Made by a program: the position numbers and the translations under genes. A stretch of DNA of 64,000 nucleotides from Yes71-27 sp040758635 (GTDB taxonomy: Bacteria; Bacillota; Desulfotomaculia; Desulfotomaculales; Ammonificaceae). Below, piece after piece: positions 33,990-41,937 of the stretch. Each line of letters begins with the position of its first letter. Within the stretch, counting starts at the first letter, position 1. The notes under the pieces were generated by a model. It was not told the origin of the DNA. It ran no database searches and saw only the letters and a program-made list of their open reading frames with translations. The DNA lies in assembly GCA_040758635.1 (NCBI GenBank), contig JBFLVI010000009.1:1-64000 (forward strand). Direction: 5' to 3'.

Positions 33990-34730
33990 TCAGAATTCAA
34001 TCAACTCCGGTATTGGCGGCATTTTCAGTTTATGCCGGTTCCGCGCGCACAGTGAGGTTATTCGCTCCCGGACGCCGGGGGAAACTTCCCCGCCCAGGAT
34101 GTAACGGTCCAGCTCGTCGTAAGTGAAACCGAGTTCGTGTGCGTCTTCCTGTCCCTCCCACAGACTCGCCGAAGGCTGCCGGTTGATGATGGTTTCCGGG
34201 ATGCCGAGGTAGGTCGCCACCTCGCGGACCTGAAACTTCAAAAGGCACCCTATCGGCAGCACGTCCGCTCCACCGTCACCATACTTGGTGAAATAACCGA
34301 TTGTCAACTCACTCCGGTTGCTGGTTCCTGCCACAAGAGCCTGCCGCTGGTTGGCAAAGAAGTACAGGGTGGTCATGCGCAGCCGCGGCTTCAGGTTTGC
34401 CAGCATGATGTCCGTATGGTCCAGTTCCGTAAAACTCTTCCCGGTGAGCGTCTCGGCAAGCAACCGGTAAATGTCGTCGAGGACTACGGTAACGAACGGA
34501 ATATCGAAAAGGTGGGCGATCGACTCGGCGTCTCGAGCATCCCTGCTGTTGTTATAGCAGGGCATGATCACGCCTAGGGTGTTTTCGGGACAGGCTTTCT
34601 TGCAGAGTACGGCCACAACCGCTGAATCAATGCCACCGCTCAGGCCCACTACGTAACCCTTAAGCCCTGACTCTTGCAACTGCCGCTTCAGCCAGTTGAC
34701 GAGCGCCGAAACCAACTCCGGTACCTTCAA
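33990..34730 (-). CDS. nadE: NH3-dependent NAD synthetase
   Basis: The product is about 246 residues, without a glutaminase domain. It amidates nicotinate adenine dinucleotide with ammonia and ATP. The PP-loop motif VVGLSGGIDSAVVAVLC and GTSNRSELTIGYFTKYGDGG (the second ATP and NaAD site) are clear. The TTG at 34730 is preferred because GGAGGGGG lies 5 nt upstream. A GTG at 34745 has no such site. Confidence 0.93.
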   Translation of the reverse strand: MKVPELVSALVNWLKRQLQESGLKGYVVGLSGGIDSAVVAVLCKKACPENTLGVIMPCYNNSRDARDAESIAHLFDIPFVTVVLDDIYRLLAETLTGKSFTELDHTDIMLANLKPRLRMTTLYFFANQRQALVAGTSNRSELTIGYFTKYGDGGADVLPIGCLLKFQVREVATYLGIPETIINRQPSASLWEGQEDAHELGFTYDELDRYILGGEVSPGVRERITSLCARNRHKLKMPPIPELIEF

Positions 34731-35075
34731 CGCAACCCCCTCCACACCGTCCGGCCAGTTAAAATGTTATCATACAAGCACCGCGCCCGTAAACCACAAA
34801 TCCAGGGCAATTTTACGCGTGAAAGAGGCCGGAGAGCCGTGGCTTGGCCACAACCCGGTCACAAGAGCACTCCCTTGACACAGAACGGTAATTTCAAAAC
34901 AGATTCCCCAATACTGGAAGAAAAGGCAGGCATCTGGCAACCGCCAACTTCCCGCCATGTACCCCTGGCGAGTTGAACAGGCTCGCGGGAAGACCGTGAT
35001 AACCCGGCTCAAAGCCCAAGAGTTCTGAAATAATCCGGTCCCGACCGTCCCCGCCAGGCCGGAGGCAAACCGGAG
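34731..35075. other. 345-bp gap between nadE and the LolA-like gene, nothing recognised
   Basis: Frames on both strands lack ribosome-binding sites and conserved motifs. A TTGACA at 34875 has no good partner for a plus-strand promoter. Confidence 0.5.
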
Positions 35076-35789
35076 TCACCGGTTTACCACATTTGTCGGA
35101 GCCGCGATCTTTTGCACCCGGTCAAAGTCCGCCAGTTCCAGGTCCAGCATCAGCCTGGTAGGGGCGTTTCTGCCCCGGGCCTGAACCTCCACCTGTACGA
35201 TATGGTAATCCTCCGGTTCCACGGAAAGACGGTAGGCGAAATCGGTGAACTGGGACGCCAGGAAACGGTTTTTCACCCTCGGCTTACATTCAAGCAGGTA
35301 AAGGCGTTTCTTGCCCCGTTCCCTCCCCTGCCGGGCCGGGGTAACTGTCGGTACCTCCGCGAAATCCAACAGCACCAGGGGGTCAAGCTCCGCCACAAAC
35401 ACACCCGTTTCCCCGAGCCGGTCACCCTCAAAAGCCAACCACTTTGGGGAAAAAACGTCCTTGACGTAGGTTATACCGTCAACCTGGATTATTTCGACCG
35501 CGCTGTTAAAGATTTTCCCCTTCACGTGCACCCGGTCGGGCAGGATACGCCTTCCGCTCAAGTTGCTGAGACAACGGGTCCCCTGCGCAGTAACCAACCG
35601 GCACTGCAAACGGTAGGAGTAAGACTTTGCCGCCTTTGTCCGGGCTAACGCCTTCTGAAGAAGCTCCTGCGGCTCAACCGCTTTCAAGGGCCGGTTCGCC
35701 AAAGTGGTATAAATCCCTGCTGCCAGCAAAATTGCCACGACAAACAGATACACCCAGCGACGGGAGACAAATGGCCGGCGCATGAACAC
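35076..35789 (-). CDS. Membrane-anchored protein resembling LolA/LppX-type lipid-binding folds
   Basis: The 237-residue protein has an N-terminal membrane segment (WVYLFVVAILLAAGIYTTLA). It is followed by alternating strands with ALARTKAAKSYSYRLQCRLVT, VEIIQVDGITYVKDVFSPKW and YHIVQVEVQARGRNAPTRL. The pattern of a helix followed by long antiparallel strands with the G-x-x-Y-V-K-D motif is that of outer, lipid-facing single-domain proteins such as LppX/LprG or LolA. I do not recognise the exact family. A second Met two codons in is an alternative start. It stands alone between two gene-poor stretches. Confidence 0.75.
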   Translation of the reverse strand: MFMRRPFVSRRWVYLFVVAILLAAGIYTTLANRPLKAVEPQELLQKALARTKAAKSYSYRLQCRLVTAQGTRCLSNLSGRRILPDRVHVKGKIFNSAVEIIQVDGITYVKDVFSPKWLAFEGDRLGETGVFVAELDPLVLLDFAEVPTVTPARQGRERGKKRLYLLECKPRVKNRFLASQFTDFAYRLSVEPEDYHIVQVEVQARGRNAPTRLMLDLELADFDRVQKIAAPTNVVNR

Positions 35790-36287
35790 CCCCCCAAAGC
35801 TAATAGAGCATATGACGCATCCCGGTGCGATATGTCGTCTTTGAGCGGAATAACTCCGGGAAGGATGTTTTCAGTCGTCCTGGAGTGCTCCGGGGTGAGT
35901 AGTTGCAAAACCCAAATTCAACAAGAAGCAAGCCTGTAGACAGTTAATCGGTAATCTTTGGAAAAAGCCGGCAGACCGCGGGAAGCGAACCGGCATGCAA
36001 CCAAGTAAAACGGTGGGAGTCGCCAACGAAGTGAAAGTTTATTCGGACAATTCCACGCTGAAGGCGAAAGGAATTACTCTCTGAGTTGGTGCCGGGCGGG
36101 ACGGCGAGCATGACGAAGCAATGCACCGTTTATCGCCGCGTCCGACAGGAAGCCTGAATAGTAACGGCGGCTCTTGCAGCAGTTGTTAAGCTTCCACCCA
36201 CCGGATGCAACCGGTCGGACAGGTCAACAGACTAACACCAAAATCCCGCCTTTGAAAAGTATCCTCGTCCTAATCTCCCTCCGGCGC
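35790..36287. other. 498-bp gene-free region holding a probable group II intron remnant
   Basis: The gap between the LolA-like gene and trmO has no supported reading frame. Most of it (35825-36180) looks like RNA-type sequence, listed separately. From 36180 to 36287 only a small ACCGG / CCGGT hairpin at about 36199-36214 is visible. Confidence 0.6.
35825..36180 (+). ncRNA. Probable 5' part of a group II intron RNA, truncated
   Basis: The segment opens with GTGCGATATGTCGTC, which fits the GUGYG 5' end of group II introns. It continues with motifs typical of domain I in bacterial class-B introns as I remember them. These are AAGCGAACCGGCATG, AGTCGCCAACGAAGTGAAAG, TTCCACGCTGAAGGCGAAAG and GGGCGGGACGGCGAGCATGA. 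No reverse-transcriptase gene and no domain V follow, so it would be a decayed 5' fragment. The call rests on recall and on the 5' end, not on a folded model. Confidence 0.5.
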
Positions 36288-36722
36288 TCAGGTTTTCTGA
36301 CCCGGTCTCCATCCCGTCCTTGCGTCGGAAACGCTGTCTATCCCGGGGGAATAGGGCTTCAGGTCCAGAAGGGGGCTCCCGTCCACCGCGTCCAGCCCCT
36401 GGACCCGCAGGCGGTTGCCCTCCACCCCCAGCAGTTTCACCACCGTGAAAGCGATCGGGTTCGGGCGAACAGGCGAACGGCAGGCGAAAACACCGCGCAG
36501 CTCCGGCCCGTGCGGCGTCGTGGTCTGCAATACGTCCCGCCGCGCCAGGTGACACCAGTAAAGGACGATCAGATGAGTCGCCTTTTCCACATCCTTGAGC
36601 CCGGGGACGAACTCAGGGAAAAGCTCGATGACGGCCTCTTTCCCGGCCAGACAGCCCTGGCGCGGCGCCTCTTCCGGAGTCTTGTAAGGGGAGCGAATCA
36701 CCCCGATCGGCTTGAGCCGCAT
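36288..36722 (-). CDS. trmO: TrmO family tRNA (N6-threonylcarbamoyladenosine37) methyltransferase
   Basis: The 144-residue protein starts MRLKPIGVIRSPYKTPEEAP. It contains ATHLIVLYWCHL and the family signature FACRSPVRPNPIAFTVVKLL, followed by GLDAVDGSPLLDLKPYSPGI. This is the UPF0066/TsaA (YaeB) family, which methylates t6A37 of tRNA with SAM. The domain is complete and the length is usual for the single-domain form. It stands beside the slipin gene, with no clear functional tie. Confidence 0.9.
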   Translation of the reverse strand: MRLKPIGVIRSPYKTPEEAPRQGCLAGKEAVIELFPEFVPGLKDVEKATHLIVLYWCHLARRDVLQTTTPHGPELRGVFACRSPVRPNPIAFTVVKLLGVEGNRLRVQGLDAVDGSPLLDLKPYSPGIDSVSDARTGWRPGQKT

Positions 36723-36805
36723 ACATACCTCCCCATTAGGACCGGACGGGACCCCCCGGCCCGTCTAAAAACCACCGGCCACCGTTTCCGTGCTCCGGGA
36801 TCCCT

Positions 36806-37597
36806 TTAGCCTTCTGCCGCTGTCCCTTCCGGTTTTCCTCCCCTGGCGAGCGGGCCGAGGAGATCAACCAGCGGCCGGACCAGGTCGAGCGGCACGGGAA
36901 AGACGATGGTGCTGGAGTTGTCCACCGCGATTTCCTGAAGGGTTTGTAAATACCGCAACTGGACCGTGACCGGCTCCCGGGCGATGATCCGGGCCGCCTC
37001 AGACAGCTTCTCGGCCGCCTGGAGTTCGCCCTCGGCGTGAATGATCTTTGCCCGCCGCTCCCGCTCCGCCTCGGCCTGGGCCGCCATCGCCCGCTGCATT
37101 GAGGCCGGCAGTTCCACGTCCCGCACCTCCACCAGGCTCACCTTCACGCCCCACGGCCCGGTTCCTTCGTCAATAATCTGCTGCAAGCGCTGGTTGATGG
37201 CTTCCCGGTGGGCCAGAAGCTCGTCCAGTTCCGACTGCCCCAGGACGCTCCGCAGGGTCGTCTGGGCCAACTGGGAGGTGGCGTGCACCGGGTCTATCAC
37301 CTTGATCACCGCGTCCACCGGATTGATAATCCGGAAGTAGACCACCGCGTTTACCTTCACCGTCACGTTGTCCCGGGTGATCACTTCCTGCGCCGGGACC
37401 TCCATCGTCACCACCCGCAGGTCCACCTTCCGCATGCGCTCGATCAGGGGAATCAGCAGAAAAAGGCCGGGGCCGCGCGCTCCAACGCACCGGCCCAGAC
37501 GGAAGATTACCCCCCGCTCGTACTCCTGGACGATCCGCACCGAAGCCGCCAGGAGAAACGCCGCCAGAATAATGAGCGTTACCGAAAAACTGAACAC
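36806..37597 (-). CDS. Slipin (stomatin/SPFH family protein)
   Basis: The 263-residue protein has an N-terminal membrane segment (FSVTLIILAAFLLAASVRIV) and an SPFH domain with EYERGVIFRLGRCVGARGPG and VTVKVNAVVYFRIINPVDAV. The C-terminal helical part LPASMQRAMAAQAEAERERRA is the coiled coil of the family. Slipins build membrane microdomains. It lies 35 nt downstream of the NfeD gene, the common pairing of a ClpP-class protease that cleaves stomatin with its stomatin partner. Confidence 0.93.
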   Translation of the reverse strand: MFSFSVTLIILAAFLLAASVRIVQEYERGVIFRLGRCVGARGPGLFLLIPLIERMRKVDLRVVTMEVPAQEVITRDNVTVKVNAVVYFRIINPVDAVIKVIDPVHATSQLAQTTLRSVLGQSELDELLAHREAINQRLQQIIDEGTGPWGVKVSLVEVRDVELPASMQRAMAAQAEAERERRAKIIHAEGELQAAEKLSEAARIIAREPVTVQLRYLQTLQEIAVDNSSTIVFPVPLDLVRPLVDLLGPLARGGKPEGTAAEG

Positions 37598-37632
37598 GAC
37601 ATTTCACCCTTTCTCCCAAAATTCGATCAAAA

Positions 37633-38991
37633 TCATCTCTTCCGCCGGACCCTCAGCCGCAAACCGTCAATCCCGGTTACTTCCACCGTTTCTCCGGCGG
37701 CGGCCTCTCCCTCCTCCAGGACCGCCTGCCAGTATTCGCCCGCCACGAAAACGGTCCCCTGGGGTCTCAATTCCGTCCGCGCCACGGCTTCCCGGCCGAG
37801 GAGTTCTTCCAGACCGGTCTGTACCCGCCGGCGCTGGCCGCGGACCACGGCAGTCACCATTAAGGCCAACAATCCGGACAGCGTCACGCTCATGGCCGCC
37901 ACCAGGCCGATGCTCACCCGCATCCCCCCCGGACTCGTACTGAAAAGCAGGAGGGAACCGAACACGAAGGCGACAATTCCGCCTACCCCCAAAATTCCGT
38001 GCGTCGGGAGGAAGGCTTCCGCGATGAAGAGCCCGAAGGCCAGGAGAATCAAAAGCAACCCACCCCAGTATGCGTCGAGGGTGCCCAGGCTGTAAAGCCC
38101 GAGAAGCAGCGCAATACCCCCAAAAACACCGGGGAAAATGAGTCCCGGATGGTAAATTTCCACCATCAACCCCGCCATCCCGACGGTCAGGAGCAGGTAA
38201 GCAATGTCCGGGTTCAAAAGGGCGGCCAGAAAGCGCTCAACCCCGTTGGGCCGGAGTTCTTCAAGAACCGCGTTCTCCAGCGTCAGGGTCACCGTGCGGC
38301 CGGCGGCGAGGACCACCTTCTTCCCGGAAAGTTCCCGGCAGAGTTCGGCCTCGCTGGCCGCGACCAGGTCCACCAGTTTCAACTTCACCGCCTCGGGAGC
38401 GGAAAAAGAACGGCTTTTCGTCACCATCTCCTCAGCCACCTTCACGTTCCGGCCGCGGAGCTCGGCCAGGGAACGCATCCAGGCCGCCGCGTCCGCCGCG
38501 ATTTTCTCCGTCGGCACCCCCTCCTGCTCCTGCCCGACCGCCACCGGATGGGCCGCGCCGATTCGCGTCCCGGGCGCCATCACCGCCACGTGGGCGCCCA
38601 TCGTAATGAAAGCGCCCGCCGAGGCCGCCCAACCGCCCGGCGGGGTCACGTAGACGATCACCACAGTCCTGGCGTTGACGATCCGGGTGACGATTTCCTG
38701 CGTTACGTTGTAAAGCCCTCCCGGGGTGTTCAGCCTGATCAGGCAGACCGCGCCCTCTGTTTCGGCCCGTTCTATCCCGCGCGACAGGTAGTGGGCCACC
38801 ACCGGTACGATCGGCCCGTCAACCTCCAGCACCACCACCCGTCGGTCACCGCGGCCGGCGGCCTCCGCCGCCGCAAAAGCCGTTCCGCCAGCATCGCCGG
38901 CAGTAAAAACGCCGGCAGCCAACCCGGCAAAAACCCAGACGAAGGCCAGCCCGAAAAGCAGCAACAAGAGCTGTGCACTGCGCCGCCGCAT
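37633..38991 (-). CDS. nfeD: NfeD family membrane serine protease
   Basis: From the ATG at 38991, with GGGGAGGGG upstream, the product has 452 residues. It has a signal peptide (LLLLLFGLAFVWVFAGLAAG) and a ClpP-class protease domain at about residues 50-230. INTPGG-like LIRLNTPGGLYNVT and the nucleophile Ser in GGWAASAGAFITMGA mark the active site. Four or five membrane segments (about 250-370) and a C-terminal OB-fold NfeD domain (VARTELRPQGTVFVAGEYW) follow. It is the long 1510-N type. The frame is open to 39045 but the shorter start has the better site. Confidence 0.93.
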   Translation of the reverse strand: MRRRSAQLLLLLFGLAFVWVFAGLAAGVFTAGDAGGTAFAAAEAAGRGDRRVVVLEVDGPIVPVVAHYLSRGIERAETEGAVCLIRLNTPGGLYNVTQEIVTRIVNARTVVIVYVTPPGGWAASAGAFITMGAHVAVMAPGTRIGAAHPVAVGQEQEGVPTEKIAADAAAWMRSLAELRGRNVKVAEEMVTKSRSFSAPEAVKLKLVDLVAASEAELCRELSGKKVVLAAGRTVTLTLENAVLEELRPNGVERFLAALLNPDIAYLLLTVGMAGLMVEIYHPGLIFPGVFGGIALLLGLYSLGTLDAYWGGLLLILLAFGLFIAEAFLPTHGILGVGGIVAFVFGSLLLFSTSPGGMRVSIGLVAAMSVTLSGLLALMVTAVVRGQRRRVQTGLEELLGREAVARTELRPQGTVFVAGEYWQAVLEEGEAAAGETVEVTGIDGLRLRVRRKR

Positions 38992-39115
38992 CAAACCCCT
39001 CCCCTTTAAAATTTCGCTCCGCGACAAACTTCTCCTTCCGGGCAATATTTACAAGGAATAAGGAACCTGACCGCGAAGAAATATACAAAAACTTGATCCA
39101 AGTCAGGTTAAAGAG

Positions 39116-39652
39116 ATGTTACAAACCCGCGGACCCAAAATCCTTCTCACCGGCCTGCCCGGGACGGGCAAGACCACCGTCGTTATCCGTTTGGCCGCCC
39201 TGTTGGGTGAAAAAGCAGCGGGATTCTACACCGTGGAACTGCGGGAGAACAGCCGGCGGGTCGGTTTCAAGCTCGTTACCCTCGGCGGCAAGGAAGCGAT
39301 TCTGGCCCATGTTGACCTTGCCTCTCTCCACCGCGTGGGTAAATACGGGGTAAACCCGGCCGGCCTCGGCCCGGCCATGGACGAAGTAGCCGCCGCCCTG
39401 ACCGGGAAGAAGCCCCGCTGTTTTCTGATTGACGAAATCGGGAAGATGGAACTGCTGGCACCCGGTTTTCGGGAACTGGTGCTGCGCGTTTTTGAAAGTC
39501 CCTTCCCCACGGTGGCCACCGTGCCGCTGAAACCGGTGCCGTTTGTGGACGACCTGAAGAAACGCCCGGACGTGACCCTGATCAAGGTCACGGCCGCCAA
39601 CCGGGAAGAGCTGCCGGAGATGATCTGCCGTAAGTTTTTATCCCGGGACTGA
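39116..39652 (+). CDS. THEP1-type nucleoside-triphosphatase
   Basis: The 178-residue P-loop protein has Walker A ILLTGLPGTGKTTVVIRLAA and Walker B RCFLIDEIGKMELL. It belongs to the NTPase_1 family related to Aquifex THEP1, which hydrolyses ATP or GTP slowly and for which a cellular role is unsettled. It is divergent from nfeD and 36 nt ahead of the cyclophilin-like gene, with which it may be cotranscribed. Confidence 0.9.
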   Translation: MLQTRGPKILLTGLPGTGKTTVVIRLAALLGEKAAGFYTVELRENSRRVGFKLVTLGGKEAILAHVDLASLHRVGKYGVNPAGLGPAMDEVAAALTGKKPRCFLIDEIGKMELLAPGFRELVLRVFESPFPTVATVPLKPVPFVDDLKKRPDVTLIKVTAANREELPEMICRKFLSRD

Positions 39653-39688
39653 AAGCAGCAAAGAATATTTCGAGGAGGATGATACCTT

Positions 39689-40075
39689 ATGGAGCAAAAC
39701 CAAAAACGGCGGGTTTTAATCACCGCCGGCGAGGTCGCGGTGGAAGCGGTGCTCAATGATTCGGCCACGGCCCGGGCGATCTGGGAAGCGCTTCCGATCA
39801 CAGGGGCGGTTAACACCTGGGGCGACGAAATCTACTTTTACGTCCCGCTCACCCTCCCGCCGGAGAACCCGCAGGAACTGGTGGAAATGGGTGCCGCAGC
39901 CTACTGGCCGGACGGGCCGGCACTGTGCCTCTTCTTCGGCCCCACACCGGCAAGCAGGGGCGACGAGATCCGTCCGGCAAGCGCGGTAAACGTCTGGGGC
40001 CAGGTCCAGGGCGACGCCCGGGTTCTGAAACGGGTTCCCGCCGGCGCAGCGATCAAGCTTACCCGGCAGGGTTAA
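39689..40075 (+). CDS. Cyclophilin-like fold protein
   Basis: The 128-residue protein reads MEQNQKRRVLITAGEVAVEA, then DSATARAIWEALPITGAVNT, GDEIYFYVPL and CLFFGPTPAS. This is the Cyclophil_like family of small proteins with a cyclophilin beta barrel; prolyl isomerase activity is not established for them. CGAGGAGG lies 10 nt upstream of the ATG. It ends 16 nt before the convergent Na/Pi transporter gene. Confidence 0.88.
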   Translation: MEQNQKRRVLITAGEVAVEAVLNDSATARAIWEALPITGAVNTWGDEIYFYVPLTLPPENPQELVEMGAAAYWPDGPALCLFFGPTPASRGDEIRPASAVNVWGQVQGDARVLKRVPAGAAIKLTRQG

Positions 40076-40091
40076 ACTCCTGCAAAGCAAT

Positions 40092-41819
40092 CTAAAAGGC
40101 CACCCGGGCGGGAGCACCTTCCTCTTCCGGTTCTTCACCGGTCCCGACCAGGCTTTCGGGGACCTCCGCCGGGCAGACACGGATCTCGGTCAGGTCCGCG
40201 GCAATGGTCAAAGCAATGCTGCGCAGGTGCTCGGCAATCCGGAGGTAGGCGTTTAGCAATTCGAGGTGGACCCGCGAGGAAAGCTCCGACTCCTTTATCC
40301 CCTCCCGCAACCGGTGGATGTGCGTCGTCTTAAGGCCGTGCTCCAGCCGGAGGATTTTCGGATGCAGCTTGATCGCCTGCTCGGCAAGGCAGAAATCCGC
40401 CTTTACCAGGGCTTTGTGCGTCAGGCGCATCATGAGGCAAACCTCCTGGTACATCATGTCCAGTTCCTCCCAGCCGGTCGGCGAAAAGTAAATGCGTTCG
40501 CGAATCTTGTTCTGCAAAAGAGGCGCTACGTTCTTGCTCAGGATGTCGCTGATCAACTCCAGGTCGTTCAAAACCTTGATCAAGCCCATCCCTTTCGCGA
40601 ACTCGTTCCGGTGCAAAGGCTGGCGCAGGATCATGGTCACATACTGGGTGGCCTTGGAAAAAAGAACGTTGATCACGTTTTCCTTGTGGATGATCCGGTC
40701 AATCAACGCGGCATTGTTAAAGCGCAGGACGCGGTCCACGTCGCGAAACATCCGCAGGATTTCCGCGGACAGCCGCACGACCTCCCGGTAGGCAAGGCCG
40801 AGGGCGATCGAAGGGGTTCCGAGCAGGGTTTCGTTCAGGTACCTGGGCTCGAACTCCGGGATCCCCTTCTCCGGAAGGAGCCGCTCCAAAACCTTCACCC
40901 CCAGGTTCCGCAAGGGGAAGAAGGTGAGGGCGATCGCGACGTTAAACAGGGTGTGGGCGTTGGCGACCTGAAAACTGGGTGAAGTCGTAACGCTGCTCAA
41001 CCAGTTGACGAAGGGGACCGCAAACGGATAAACCAGAAAGGTCCCTCCCAATTTGGCGAAAAAATGCGCCGCCGCAACCCGCTGGGCCTCACGGCGGGAA
41101 CCGAGGCTGGAAAGCAGGGCGGTAAACGAGGTGCCGACGTTGGCGCCGAGAATAAAATAAAAGGCGGACAGAGCGTCAACCAGCCCCTGGGTGGCAAGCA
41201 CCACGATCACGCCGATCGCCGCCGCGCTACTGTGGATCAAAAAGGTAAAGAGAGCGGCCACCGCAATCGCCAGCAGCGGCTGGTTGCCCACCTGCAGGAG
41301 CATCTCTCTGAAGACAAGGGAATCACGCAGCGGCACCATGGCGTCGGCCATGATCTTCAGCCCCAGGAACAGCAACCCGAACCCGATGATCGCCTGGCCG
41401 ATCCGCCGGTAACGGTCTCTTTTGGCGAAAAAAACAATACTGGCCCCCAGGGCCACAATCGGCAGGGATATTTCCGTTACTTTAAGGGCGATCAACTGTG
41501 CGGTAACCGTGGTGCCGATATCCGCGCCCAGGATGACCGGCAGGCACTGGCGGAGGGTAACCACCGCGGCACCGGCGAGGCCCACCAGGATGACGGTGGT
41601 GGCAGTGCTGCTTTGGAAAAGAACCGTAAACAGCGCTCCAGCAAGTAGTCCTAAGAACGGCCTGTCCGCTACGATTCCCAGGACCTGGCGCAATCTCGGC
41701 CCGGTGATTTTCTGGAGCCCCTCGCTCATCACGTGGATGCCGTACAAAAGGAGCCCCATGCCGCCTACCAGCATCAGGACCATCATTGTCGGCGACGGAC
41801 TCTGCTGCAACACGTGCAC
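40092..41819 (-). CDS. Na/Pi cotransporter family protein with C-terminal PhoU-like domain
   Basis: The 575-residue protein starts with a transporter domain of about nine hydrophobic segments in two Na/Pi repeats. Signatures are FTVLFQSSTATTVILVGLAG and TFLIHSSAAAIGVIVVLAT, both with the QSS/HSS motif. A cytoplasmic PhoU-like helical domain covers about residues 330-545. Relatives import phosphate with sodium, though transport by bacterial NptA-like proteins with a PhoU tail is mostly inferred. No pst or phoR genes are near. Confidence 0.93.
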   Translation of the reverse strand: MHVLQQSPSPTMMVLMLVGGMGLLLYGIHVMSEGLQKITGPRLRQVLGIVADRPFLGLLAGALFTVLFQSSTATTVILVGLAGAAVVTLRQCLPVILGADIGTTVTAQLIALKVTEISLPIVALGASIVFFAKRDRYRRIGQAIIGFGLLFLGLKIMADAMVPLRDSLVFREMLLQVGNQPLLAIAVAALFTFLIHSSAAAIGVIVVLATQGLVDALSAFYFILGANVGTSFTALLSSLGSRREAQRVAAAHFFAKLGGTFLVYPFAVPFVNWLSSVTTSPSFQVANAHTLFNVAIALTFFPLRNLGVKVLERLLPEKGIPEFEPRYLNETLLGTPSIALGLAYREVVRLSAEILRMFRDVDRVLRFNNAALIDRIIHKENVINVLFSKATQYVTMILRQPLHRNEFAKGMGLIKVLNDLELISDILSKNVAPLLQNKIRERIYFSPTGWEELDMMYQEVCLMMRLTHKALVKADFCLAEQAIKLHPKILRLEHGLKTTHIHRLREGIKESELSSRVHLELLNAYLRIAEHLRSIALTIAADLTEIRVCPAEVPESLVGTGEEPEEEGAPARVAF

Positions 41820-41937
41820 CCCTACACTTTCAGGTCCTGACTATATCTTATTACGCGGTCCGACACAAAGCAACAAAATGGCTTCTCAGCAGCTTAACAA
41901 AAATTTAACAAAAAGTCTGTCAGAGTATTCTTTTTGA

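Noticed and set aside
34770..35012. 80-codon frame on the minus strand
   Set aside because: Hydrophobic parts but no site, no homology that I recognise, and odd codon use.
35944..36126. 60-codon frame on the minus strand
   Set aside because: It lies wholly in the probable intron remnant and has no ribosome-binding site.
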